64,000 bases of DNA from Streptomyces sp. B21-105 (GTDB lineage Bacteria > Actinomycetota > Actinomycetes > Streptomycetales > Streptomycetaceae). Made by a program: the position numbers and the translations under genes. Below, piece after piece: positions 44,183 to 52,659 of this stretch. Below the pieces are notes generated by a model that ran no database searches, was not told the origin of the DNA, and saw nothing but the letters and a program-made list of their open reading frames with translations. The stretch's first letter is position 1, and each line of letters begins with the position of its first letter. The DNA lies in NCBI RefSeq assembly GCF_036898465.1, contig NZ_JARUMJ010000001.1, forward strand, positions 9,052,001 through 9,116,000, written 5' to 3'.

Positions 44183-44389
44183 TAAGTGGCCGGACAGGGG
44201 CGGGCGAAGGGGTTGCCACGGCGGTCAGCGGGTCCGTAAAGACACGGGCAAAGGACGCTCACATCAAGATCGCCGGAAGAAAAGAGAGTTCGTTACGGCC
44301 GAGGAATGATCACGCCACGCCGACGATCTACGGGCCAGCCACTCTCACGTCCAGTCATCAGTTCTTCCTCCAGAGCGAAAGACAGGACA

Positions 44390-44896
44390 ATGACGCCTAC
44401 GCCCCACAAGCGCTCACGTCGAGCAAGGATCGCGGCCCGCATCGGCATGGTGCTGACCGCCGTGGCGCTCGCGCTCGGTATCACCGCCGGAACAGCCCTG
44501 GCGGACACGCTGACGTACAGCGGCGACTTCAGCTGGCGCGCGACGCAGGTGAAGCGGCTGGCCAACTGCGCCTCCACCCATTGGTACAACGGCACTCAGC
44601 AGGCCGCGGCCTCGACGGGCGACGCCTCGACCGGCAGCAAGCTCACGGCCTGCGACGGGGCGGGATCCGACTCGTACTGGGACGGCGTGCATCTCCTCGC
44701 TGCCGACACCCTGACCATGAACGGCCGTAAGGTCGGTTACCGCTCCGACCAGAGCTGCCCGCCCTCGCGCGGCTTCCAGTTCATCAAGTGCTGGTATGTG
44801 GGCGGCAAGACCAAGGGCAACCCCGTCATCAACGTCTCCATCATCGCGACCGGCTATGGCGGCCAGGACGTGGCCGTGGACTGGTACTACCTGTAG
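44390..44896 (+). CDS. Small secreted protein, unrecognised
   Basis: 168 aa from the ATG at 44390. A basic N-region (HKRSRRARIAARIG) precedes a hydrophobic core (MVLTAVALALGITAGTAL) and a likely signal peptidase site ALA-DTL near residue 38. The mature part has paired cysteines (LANCAST, LTACDG, DQSCPP, FIKCWY), suggesting two disulfides, and is rich in aromatic residues. No known family recognised. A good terminator follows. Confidence 0.75.
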   Translation: MTPTPHKRSRRARIAARIGMVLTAVALALGITAGTALADTLTYSGDFSWRATQVKRLANCASTHWYNGTQQAAASTGDASTGSKLTACDGAGSDSYWDGVHLLAADTLTMNGRKVGYRSDQSCPPSRGFQFIKCWYVGGKTKGNPVINVSIIATGYGGQDVAVDWYYL

Positions 44897-44907
44897 AAGA
44901 GGAACGC

Positions 44908-44943
44908 GGCCCAGGCTTCACCGGCGACGGTGAGGCCTGGGCC
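44908..44943 (+). terminator. Hairpin terminator after the secreted protein
   Basis: GGCCCAGGC plus CACC pairs with GGTG plus GCCTGGGCC around a short loop, 12 bp after the stop codon. Confidence 0.7.
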
Positions 44944-45125
44944 GCCGGGGCTTTTGGAGTCGCGGATGTGCATCGCGGTGGTGGGGGAGTGAGGGCAGGG
45001 GGCGATCTCTACGCAGTCCCCGCCGCCACTGTCGCTGCGGGCCCGCGCCCCCCAAAGGGACACGGGCCCGGAGCCGTGGACGGGGTGGGGCTGGGCGTCA
45101 GCCCACGTTCACCGAGTACGACGAT

Positions 45126-45550
45126 GTGCTCAACTTGCCCTTGCCGCTGAAGACTTCCGTGCCCGCCTCGACACTCCGTCAGCGTCTCGCGCTTCGTGCC
45201 GAGGGGGCCCGCCTCGCCGCCGACGCGCTGAGGACCCGGATCCACGCGGTGCGCCGCGCTGACCGCCTGGGCTCCCGCTCCCGGCCGCACACCGTCGCCG
45301 TGCCCGCCGCTTCGAGGTCTCGTCTGCGGTCGCCCCGTACGGACCGGAAGGCCGGCCGCGTCCCGGAGCAGGCGACCGACGTCGCCGCGATGGATCAGAC
45401 CCGCGCCACGTTCGAGGCCGCCGCCAAGATTGCCGCCAAGCTCACCGACGGCGTTCGGGACCGCGCCATCGCCTCCGGCCCCCGCCCGCAGCCCACCGCG
45501 ACAACGACCTCGCCGACGCTGCGCCTGCCGAAAAGCTCATCCGCCCGGTT
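45126..45550 (+). pseudogene. Unidentified truncated gene
   Basis: A plus-strand frame with coding-like helical sequence, e.g. VPEQATDVAAMDQTRATFEA and KIAAKLTDGVRDRAIASG. Its codon bias suits coding, but it runs into the 3' end of a minus-strand transposase at 45551. The N-terminal 80 residues are Arg-rich. No family recognised; the right part is presumably replaced by the mobile element. Confidence 0.3.
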
Positions 45551-46077
45551 TCAGACGCCATGTCGATACTCGTGGAGGATGCCGCCGAGTCGTTGGCGTC
45601 GTCGTATGTCGAGGTGGGTAATCTGCTCCGGATCGCCGATTGGCATCGGTAAGGGGCGTAATGGGCGGGCGTTGGCGATGCCTTGATGGGGCCGGTGGGA
45701 GTTGTAGAAGTCTTCGAACTCGCGTAGTGCGTGGAGCAGGTGCGCTGGTTCCAGATCAGGGTGCGGTCCGGCAGCTCGTGCCGGCAGGTCTGCACCCACC
45801 TTTCCATGAGCGAGTTCATGCGCGGCATCCGTACTCCGCTGAGTACTACCTCGATCCCTGCATCGTTGAGGACGGTGTCGAACAGGGCGGGAAACTTTCC
45901 GTCCCGGTCCCGGATCAGGAACTTGGCCCGGCAGTCGGCGTCTTCGAGGTCCATGACGAGGTTCTTCGCAACTTGTGTCACCCAGGATGCGGTGGGGTGC
46001 GCGGTGGCGCCGAGGACCCGGATCCGGCGGCTGCCGTGCTCGATCACCGCACATACATAGAACCGCGCCCCGGACAA
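45551..46077 (-). pseudogene. Integrase-core (rve) transposase fragment, IS3/IS481 type
   Basis: Catalytic-domain pieces are clear: VCAVIEHGSRRIRVLGATAH, LIRDRDGKFPALFDTVLNDA (second Asp) and MNSLMERWVQTCRHEL (catalytic Glu). After a frameshift near 45740 it continues HALREFEDFYNSHRPHQGIA and the C-terminal HLDIRRRQRLGGILHEYRHG, ending at 45551. The N-terminal HTH and the first Asp are missing. The break upstream lies against the ISAs1-type element. Confidence 0.75.
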
Positions 46078-46152
46078 GGCAGGGCCCCGGCGTTTGCCCG
46101 GCTCGCCCCCGCCTGGGCCGGTTGATCATGCTGGCGGGCCCCGGAAGCAGAT

Positions 46153-46215
46153 GAACACGGCACCTGTGGATCATGGAGTTCTCTACGCTGCAAGATCCAC
46201 GAAGGTGCCGTGTTC
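46153..46215. promoter_or_regulatory. Inverted repeat hiding the transposase start
   Basis: GAACACGGCACCT (46153-46165) pairs with AGGTGCCGTGTTC (46203-46215), and inner TGGATC pairs with GATCCA. The right arm covers the putative AAGG ribosome site and the GTG start at 46210. In a transcript reading in from outside, the start would be folded away. Confidence 0.6.
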
Positions 46216-47178
46216 GTTCCTCCATCATCCCCTGCCGTCGTTCCCGTCTCTCCGGCGCCCCGCCTGGAGGCCCTCGGCTCGGATGCTGCACGAGGCCAAG
46301 TCCGCGGCCTGGTTGCCGAGTTCGAGTCGGTCACCGATCCTCGCGGGGCGTGCGGGGTGCGCTACCGGGTCTCCTCGCTGCTGGCCCTGGTGGTCTGTGC
46401 GATGACCCCGGCGGGCCATGACTCCATCACCGCGGCGGCGGAGTGGTGCCGACGTGCGACGCCTGAGGAACTGGCCGCTTTCGGTCTGCCCTACCATCCG
46501 TTGCGCGGCCGCTACCGGATCCCGAGCGAGAAGACCTTGCGCACCGTTCTGGGGCGGCTCGATCCCGGTGAGGTCAGCGCGGCCCGCTACGACCACCTGC
46601 GGCCCCTGCTGTCCACGGTGTCCCACTCTCCCGAGCCGCTCATGCCCGACGGCGGCATCGAACGCGAACAGCGCCGCGCCCACCGGGCGGCCGCCCGCGC
46701 CGAACCGGTGCGCTCCCGGCGCCGGGCCATCGCGGTGGACGGCAAGTGCCTGCGCAGTGCGAAGCGCCCGGACGGCAGCCGGGTCTTCGTGCTCTCCGCC
46801 GTCCGGCACGGCGACGGCATCACCCTCGCCTCCCGCGAGATCGGCGCGATGACCAACGAAACCCCCGAGTTCCAACCCCTGCTCGACCAGCTCGACGACG
46901 CTGATCTCAAGGGGGCCGTCGTCACCGCCGACGCCCTCCACGCCCAACGCGACCACGCCGCCTACCTGCACGAACGCGGCGCCCACTACCTGCTGACCAT
47001 CAAGAACAACCAGCGCAACCAAGCCCGTCAACTCCACGCCCTGCCCTGGAAGGAGATCCCCGTCATCCACCGTGACGACGCCCGCGGCCACGGCCGCCAC
47101 GAACAGCGTCTCGTCCAGGTCGCCACCGTCAACGGCCCACCCGTTCAGCAGCCGCTGGTAGGCATCCAGCCGCGGTGA
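46210..47178 (+). pseudogene. ISAs1-family transposase, 3'-truncated
   Basis: 322 codons from the GTG at 46210. Family features: GLVAEFESVTDPRGACGVRY, LLALVVCAMTPAGHDSITA, AIAVDGKCLRSAKRPDG with the first catalytic Asp, and VVTADALHAQRDHAAYLHE and YLLTIKNNQRNQARQLHAL. Real homology ends near 47130 (QVATVNG); the last 15 codons are the antisense of an unrelated HTH gene. The missing C-terminal ~70 residues include the last catalytic Glu region. Confidence 0.85.
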
Positions 47179-47340
47179 CTTCGGCTCGCTGCGGCCGTTC
47201 TCCCAGTTCTTCACCCGGCAGCCTCACGCAGCCGGGCCCGCTCCGCCGGAGGCGGCAGGTGCGGCTCCTCGTTCAACAGAGCGTCGACGGACGCGAACAG
47301 CTCTTCCTCAGAAGGAGCCCTGAAGCCGACCTCGGCCACG
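47130..47340 (-). pseudogene. Xre-type HTH protein fragment with internal deletion
   Basis: Minus-strand pieces EELFASVDALLNEEPHLPPP, AERARLREAAG and, in another frame, NWENGRSEPKSPRLDAYQRL followed by LNGWA. In this family the helix-turn-helix lies between REAAG and NWENG; that stretch is missing, so the gene has lost its DNA-binding core. Both ends are cut by IS remnants. Confidence 0.6.
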
Positions 47341-47374
47341 CCGACGGCGGAGCCGCCCTGACCATCGCGATCCT

Positions 47375-47806
47375 GACCAACCACGCTCAGCCAGTGCACT
47401 ACATCTCTGGCCGGGCCATCCAGCGAGCCTCGGAAAGCTACCGCGGCGAGGGCAAGACCGACGCCAAGGACGCCGCAGTCATCGCCGACCAGGCCCGACC
47501 TGCACCCCTTACGGACCGGCGACGAGACCGTCACCGACCTCAAGATCCTCACCGGCCGTCGCACGGACCTGGTCGCCGACCGCACCCGCACCGTCAACCG
47601 CCTACGTGCCCAACTGAACGGAATCTTCCCGGGCCTGGAGCGGGCCCTGGACCTCACCAACACCGGCCCGCTCGTGCTGCTGACCGGCTACCAGACCCCG
47701 GCAGCTCTTCGCCGGACAGGCAAAAAGCGGCTCGAGACCTGGCTGCGCAACCGTAAGGTTCTGCGCGCTGACCGGCTCGCCGAGACAGCTTTGGAGGCTG
47801 CCAGGT
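47375..47806 (+). pseudogene. IS110-family transposase fragment
   Basis: First frame: VHYISGRAIQRASESYRGEG and KTDAKDAAVIADQAR, the DEDD-type region of IS110 transposases. After a frameshift near 47500: DLHPLRTGDETVTDLKILTG, RRTDLVADRTRTVNRLRAQL, NGIFPGLERALDLTNTGPLV, then TWLRNRKVLRADRLAETALE. The C-terminal Ser-containing transposase_20 domain is missing; sequence changes near 47800. Confidence 0.75.
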
Positions 47807-47938
47807 GACGACGAACGCACCATCGTTCACGAGAACGTCGCCCGTGTCAGGGCGACCCTGGACTGGATCGAGACCGCAGTCGACACCGGCAAGGTGGACG
47901 TCGACGGCGAGCTGGCACGTCTGCTGCAAGGCGAGTAG
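47803..47938 (+). pseudogene. C-terminal piece of a small ORF preceding the RacP-like gene
   Basis: The frame GDDERTIVHENVARVRATLD, WIETAVDTGKVDVDGELARL, LQGE-stop reads as the end of a small helical protein. It lies directly before the RacP-like gene in the order expected for that module. Its start is lost at the IS110 junction. Confidence 0.5.
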
Positions 47939-47941
47939 GCG

Positions 47942-48370
47942 ATGCCCCGCGCTTCCGAGCGCAGATCACCCGCCGCCCCACGACACGCCGACACCGTCCG
48001 GTTCGTGCTCTTCGAGGCCCGCCCGGCCGGTCTGACCTTCAACCAACTGGTCAGGTCCAGCGAACTGTCGCCCCACCAGACCCGCTCGGGCCTGGCCTGC
48101 CTGCGGGACACCATCACCGAACGCGGGGGGCCTCCCCTGATCTGGACCCGCCCGGACGGCTACAAGTTCTGCGCCGACCCCGCCGAGCTCCAGGCATACG
48201 AGGTCGCGGTCATCCGTGGGAAGCTCACCGAGATCCGCAGGTTCATCACCGGGACCGTCGCCCCACATGCCGTCCTCCAGCCCAAGGGACGGTGGATCAA
48301 ACACCTCAACACCCAGCTCAACTCGGTCGAGTCCACACTCGACGTCATCGCCGACTTCACCGACGCCTGA
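47942..48370 (+). CDS. RacP-like protein
   Basis: 142 aa from the ATG at 47942, four bases after the preceding stop. Winged-helix-like N-terminus (RHADTVRFVLFEARPAGLTF, NQLVRSSELSPHQTRSGLAC) and a helical C-terminus (RRFITGTVAPHAVLQPKGRW). This matches my recollection of 'RacP' proteins found in Streptomyces mobile or plasmid-like loci; their function is not established. It may be the last intact gene of an integrated element. A perfect terminator follows. Confidence 0.6.
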   Translation: MPRASERRSPAAPRHADTVRFVLFEARPAGLTFNQLVRSSELSPHQTRSGLACLRDTITERGGPPLIWTRPDGYKFCADPAELQAYEVAVIRGKLTEIRRFITGTVAPHAVLQPKGRWIKHLNTQLNSVESTLDVIADFTDA

Positions 48371-48375
48371 CCGGC

Positions 48376-48402
48376 GGGGCCGGCCGCGAAGCGGCCGGCC
48401 CC
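48376..48402 (+). terminator. Perfect 12-bp stem terminator after the RacP-like gene
   Basis: GGGGCCGGCCGC pairs perfectly with GCGGCCGGCCCC around GAA, 5 bp after the stop, followed by a short T-containing tail. Confidence 0.8.
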
Positions 48403-48426
48403 GCCCCGTCTTTCAGGGAGGGAACG

Positions 48427-49296
48427 TTGTCACGGCGACGCTGCTACCCCTCCGACACCTGGGACGACGAATGGGCCCTGCTCGAACCCCTGTTGCCGAC
48501 ACCGGCCTGCGAAACGAAGGCGGGCGGCCGTCCAGAAAAGCACCCCCGCCGGGAGATCGTCGACGCGATCCGCTATGTCGTCGACACCGGATGCAAGTGG
48601 AGGGCCCTGCCCAAGGACTTCCCGCCCTGGCGCACGTGTTACGGATTCATGGCCCGCTGGGCTGCCGCTGGCGTCATCGGGCAGATCCGTGACCAGCTCC
48701 GCAAGCGGATCCGCCGCGAGATGGGCAAGGCGCCCGGAGCGGTCGCCACCGTCATCGACTCCCAGTCGATCAAGGCCGCCGAGACCGTCGGCAAGGACTC
48801 TCGCGGCTACGACGCCGGCAAGAAAATCAATGGCCGTAAGCGGCACCTGGTCGTGGACACCAAGGGTCTGCCGCTGTTCGTCATGGTCACCCCGGCCGAC
48901 ATGACCGACCGCAACGCGGCCAAGGAAGTGCTGTTCCGGCTGCGGCTGATGCACCCCGAGATCACCATCGTCTGGGCCGACTCCGCCTATACCGGACAGC
49001 TCGTGACCTGGGCGAAGACCTACCTGAACCTGACGATCAAGACCGTCAGCCGCCCGAACGATGCCTCCGCGTTCGTCGTTCTGCCCCGGTGCTGGGTCGT
49101 CGAACGCTCACACGCCTGGGTCATGCACGTCCGTCGGCACGCGCGCGACTATGAACGGCTCATCCAGCACTCGGAATCGCTCATCACCTGGGCCGCGATC
49201 ACCCTTATGACCAGGCGCATCACCCGCCGAAACTCCCGCAGGAGCGGACAGCTGGCCTCCCGCGAGGCCCAACGCGACCGATCGTCTCGGCGCTGA
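48427..49296 (+). CDS. IS5-family transposase, apparently intact
   Basis: 289 aa from a TTG at 48427 with an AGGGAGG ribosome site. N-terminal DUF4096-type domain (SDTWDDEWALLEPLLPTP, DAIRYVVDTGCKWRALPKDF, PWRTCYGFMARW). DDE residues: VIDSQSIKAAETVG, IVWADSAYTGQLV and CWVVERSHAWVMHVRRHARD. No frame damage. Terminal repeats could not be fixed by eye, so the element's borders are unknown. A weak spacing to the terminator upstream suggests the element begins near 48405. Confidence 0.85.
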   Translation: MSRRRCYPSDTWDDEWALLEPLLPTPACETKAGGRPEKHPRREIVDAIRYVVDTGCKWRALPKDFPPWRTCYGFMARWAAAGVIGQIRDQLRKRIRREMGKAPGAVATVIDSQSIKAAETVGKDSRGYDAGKKINGRKRHLVVDTKGLPLFVMVTPADMTDRNAAKEVLFRLRLMHPEITIVWADSAYTGQLVTWAKTYLNLTIKTVSRPNDASAFVVLPRCWVVERSHAWVMHVRRHARDYERLIQHSESLITWAAITLMTRRITRRNSRRSGQLASREAQRDRSSRR

Positions 49297-49503
49297 CGGT
49301 CAGCAGTCCCACCAAGAGGTCACCGGGCCTTCAAACCGGCCTCATTATCGCACCACCACGACGGCTCCACCTGGCAAGCCGCCACGGCGAGGCCGCGCCG
49401 TCAGCCGTCGACCAGCCGTGTTTCTGAGCTGGGCAAACACCGAAACCCCACAGACTGGCATGTCATGACCGGCTCAAAAGCAAGCAACTCAGCTCGTCTG
49501 ATC

Positions 49504-50200
49504 TCACTGCGGCAGGCCAGCCTCGGCCGCCCGGCGGAAGACGTGCCCACACGTGGGTAACCGTATCGGCGCGCGTTCGGCGAGGACGAGCAGTGCATGG
49601 CGCAGCTCCGTGCTCAGCTGAGTGAGCCGGTGGCTGTACTGGCCGCCTCTGTAGACGTGCAGGCGGAAGATGTTGATGGCGTGTCCGTCACGGTCGTCGG
49701 CGAAGGTTTTCGGGAGCCCGGCGAGCAGTTCGTAGTCGCGCTTGCCAGTCGCCGCCTCGGCTACGGCCTTGAGGGACAGATCATCTAATTCTGCTGCGGA
49801 CAATGAAGTGTCGACTGCGACAGCATGGGTCGCCAGGGCCGCGAAGATCTCGATCAGTCTCTCGCCTGCCGTCGTGTCGATGCCCCAGGCCTGCAGGTTC
49901 TCGTGGCGACGAGCCTGCCGCCATGGCTCTGGTCCACCAACGGCAGCAGGACACGACCCAGATGAGCGCATCGAGGCCACAGCATGTCGTGGTCGGGGGT
50001 CACGGTCGATCCTCTCGACGGCGAGTGGAAGGCCTGGGGCAGAGGACCAATTCGACGACCACCAGGCCCTCCAATTTCGCACTACGTCTGATCTGGGCGA
50101 GATCACGAACGCGATCCTGTACGTGGACCGCAGCTTCGTCGAGCACGCCGCAGTCCTCGAGCGAGAACACCGTCTCCTAGCGCGACCCGACATCACCGGA
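49504..50200 (-). pseudogene. Unrecognised broken gene
   Basis: The frame is open from 50196 to 49504 and its C-terminal ~130 residues look coding (RLIEIFAALATHAVAVDTSL, LPKTFADDRDGHAINIFRLH, HALLVLAERAPIRL). The N-terminal half reads better in another frame (WPRCAHLGRVLLPLVDQSHG), so a frameshift near 49930 is likely. The second piece recalls the end of NB-ARC/TPR proteins, but I cannot identify the gene. Confidence 0.4.
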
Positions 50201-50382
50201 TCAAAGCTGCATACCGGGATGAAACAACGGGAGAAGACGACCTCCTACTCCCCAGGGAGTAATCCGCAGCCGCCGTCACCCCCGGCAGTACGCGTCACCT
50301 CGCCCTCCCGCCCGACGAAAGCCGTGGTTCTGACCGGAAGTCTGGGGACGGAAGCAGACGTCACCCGGAGGGAGATCGGTCG

Positions 50383-52521
50383 ATGAGGGCCGGAGAGACA
50401 ACCGCTACGACGAGGCTGGGGCCGGGGCGCGGGCGAGCCGTTCCATGGGCGGTGCTCGGGCTGTGGATTGCGGTGATCGCGCTCGTCGGGCCGTTCGCGG
50501 CGAAGCTCGCCGATGTGCAGCACGACAAGGTCACCGACTACCTGCCGGCGAGCGCGGACTCGACGCAAGCGGCGAAGATCGAGGAGAAGTTGCCCGGTGG
50601 CGAGACCACCGAGATGGTGCTCGTCTACCACCGGGACGGCGGGCTCAGCGCCGCCGACCGGGAGACCGCGGCCGGGCAGGTCGCGGAGATCGCCCGGGAG
50701 CACGAGCTGATCGACGGTGTTCCCGACGGGATTCCGTCCAAGGACGGCACGACCCTGATATACCCGGTCGCCAGCAACGATCCCGGGGCGGACGAGGAGA
50801 AGCAGGACAAGCTCGTCACCGATGTCCGCGAAGTCGCCCAGGGCGAAGGCGGGTTGAGCGTCGATGTGGGCGGCACCGGCGCGCTGGGCACCGACTCCGG
50901 CGCGGTCTACGACTCGCTCGGCGGACCGCTGCTCTACACCACCGTCGCCGTCGTCGCCGTACTGCTGATCCTGATCTACCGCAGCCCCGTGCTGTGGCTC
51001 GTGCCCCTCGTCGTCGCCGGGATCGCCGACTACATGTCGATGGGCGTGGCCTACGGCCTTAACCAGGCCTTCGGCACGGCCGTCTCGGGGCAGAGTTCGG
51101 GTGTGATGACAATCCTTGTGTTCGGGGCGGGCACGGACTACGCGCTGCTGCTCGTCTCGCGCTACCGGGAGGAGCTGCGGCGCATCGAGCGACCGTACGA
51201 GGCCATGGTCGCCGCCCTGCGCGGCTGCGGGCCCGCCGTGCTCGCCTCCTCCGGCACCGTCGCCGCCGGACTGCTGTGCCTGCTCGCCGCCGACCTCAAC
51301 AGCAGCCGGGGCATGGGCCCGCTCGGCGCCGTCGGTGTGCTGTGCGCGCTGATCGCGATGATGACCCTGCTCCCCGCCGTCCTCGTAGTGGTCGGACGGC
51401 GGGTGTTCTGGCCGCTCGTGCCCGCCTTCGGGAGCACGCCCAAGCAGCGGCGGAGCCTGTTCTCGGCGATGGGCAGCTCTGCCGGACGCAGGCCGCTGAC
51501 GGTACTCGCGAGCGGTGCCGTGCTGCTCGGTGCCCTCGCCCTCGGCTCGTTCAACCTGCCGGGAGCGCTTAAGCAGGAGGACTCCTTCGTCAAGAAGCCA
51601 GAGTCCGTCGTCGCGATGGAGACCGTTGCCAAGGCCTTTCCCGACAGCGGCAGCCAGCCCATCGACGTGATCACCCCGCAGGGGCGCGTCGACGAGACCC
51701 TCGCGACCGTCCGCGGCACCCCGGGCGTCGGCAGCGCGGAGAAGGGGCGTACGGGAGGCGGCTGGACTGAGATCTCCGTCTTCGCGAAGAGCGCACCCCA
51801 GTCGGCGGGGGAGACCACCACCATCAAGTCCCTGCGGGACGAACTGAAGGGCTCCTACGTCGGCGGGGACAGCGCCCAGCAGATCGACCTGGAGGACACC
51901 AACGCCCGGGACACGAAGATCGTCGTACCGCTCGTCCTCGTCTTCGTGATGCTCGTCCTGATCGGGCTGCTGCGGAGTCTGGTCGCACCGCTGCTCCTGG
52001 TGGCCGCGGTCGTCGCGGTGTGGGGCGCCTCCCTCGGGATCGGCGGACTGGTCTTCGAACCGCTCCTCGGCCTCAAGGGCACCGATCCGGGGCTCGGACT
52101 GCTGTCCTTCGTGTTCCTGGTCGCCCTCGGCGTCGACTACGGCATCTTCCTCATGCACCGGATGAGGGAGGAGTCCCTGGCGGGAGCGGAACCGGCCACG
52201 GCGGCACTGACCGCGCTGCGCACCACCGGCGGCGTCATCGCCTCCGCCGGACTCGTCCTCGCCGCGACCTTCGCCGTGCTGACGAACATGGGCCTGGTGC
52301 AGCTGGTCCAGCTCGGCTTCGTGATCGCCGTCGGCGTCCTGCTCGACACCTTCCTCGTACGGACGTATCTGGTGACCAGTGCCAGCGTGGCCCTGGGCCG
52401 GAAGGTGTGGTGGCCGGGCGTGCTCTCACGGCAGCCCGGGCCGGCCGAACCGGCCGGGTCGAGCGGAAGGGGCGGACCGGCCGAGCCGCCCCGGCAGCCG
52501 GAAACCGTCAGTGCACCCTGA
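50383..52521 (+). CDS. MMPL/RND-family membrane exporter
   Basis: 712 aa. Duplicated architecture: TM1 (VPWAVLGLWIAVIALVGPF), an outer loop to ~residue 175, then five TMs with the MMPL motif GAGTDYALLLVSRYREELRR; a second half with LGVDYGIFLMHRMREESLAG. The two GxDYxxxL motifs carry the proton-relay Asp-Tyr pair. Such proteins export lipids, siderophores or antibiotics. It is followed by a terminator and a two-component system that may control it. Confidence 0.92.
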   Translation: MRAGETTATTRLGPGRGRAVPWAVLGLWIAVIALVGPFAAKLADVQHDKVTDYLPASADSTQAAKIEEKLPGGETTEMVLVYHRDGGLSAADRETAAGQVAEIAREHELIDGVPDGIPSKDGTTLIYPVASNDPGADEEKQDKLVTDVREVAQGEGGLSVDVGGTGALGTDSGAVYDSLGGPLLYTTVAVVAVLLILIYRSPVLWLVPLVVAGIADYMSMGVAYGLNQAFGTAVSGQSSGVMTILVFGAGTDYALLLVSRYREELRRIERPYEAMVAALRGCGPAVLASSGTVAAGLLCLLAADLNSSRGMGPLGAVGVLCALIAMMTLLPAVLVVVGRRVFWPLVPAFGSTPKQRRSLFSAMGSSAGRRPLTVLASGAVLLGALALGSFNLPGALKQEDSFVKKPESVVAMETVAKAFPDSGSQPIDVITPQGRVDETLATVRGTPGVGSAEKGRTGGGWTEISVFAKSAPQSAGETTTIKSLRDELKGSYVGGDSAQQIDLEDTNARDTKIVVPLVLVFVMLVLIGLLRSLVAPLLLVAAVVAVWGASLGIGGLVFEPLLGLKGTDPGLGLLSFVFLVALGVDYGIFLMHRMREESLAGAEPATAALTALRTTGGVIASAGLVLAATFAVLTNMGLVQLVQLGFVIAVGVLLDTFLVRTYLVTSASVALGRKVWWPGVLSRQPGPAEPAGSSGRGGPAEPPRQPETVSAP

Positions 52522-52596
52522 GCACGCAGACCGAAGGCCTCGATCTAACGCTCTGATTCGAGCACGCTGACCGTGCGCCTTGATCCGGCGGGCCTG

Positions 52597-52630
52597 CCTG
52601 GGCGCCTCTCCTTTCGGAGGGGCGCCCAGG
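52597..52630 (+). terminator. 15-bp hairpin between exporter and histidine kinase
   Basis: CCTGGGCGCCTCTCC pairs with GGAGGGGCGCCCAGG (one G-T pair) around TTTC. It separates the exporter transcript from the kinase gene starting at 52660. Confidence 0.8.
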
Positions 52631-52659
52631 CCCCCGCACGACTACCGGAAGATGGAGCC

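Noticed and set aside
45560..45654. Plus-strand end MSILVEDAAESLASSYVEVG as part of a gene from 45126
   Set aside because: It is the exact antisense of the conserved transposase C-terminus RRRQRLGGILHEYRH, so more likely a shadow.
50245..52158. Minus-strand ORF of 637 codons opposite the exporter
   Set aside because: His/Gln/Asp-rich antisense shadow of the MMPL gene.
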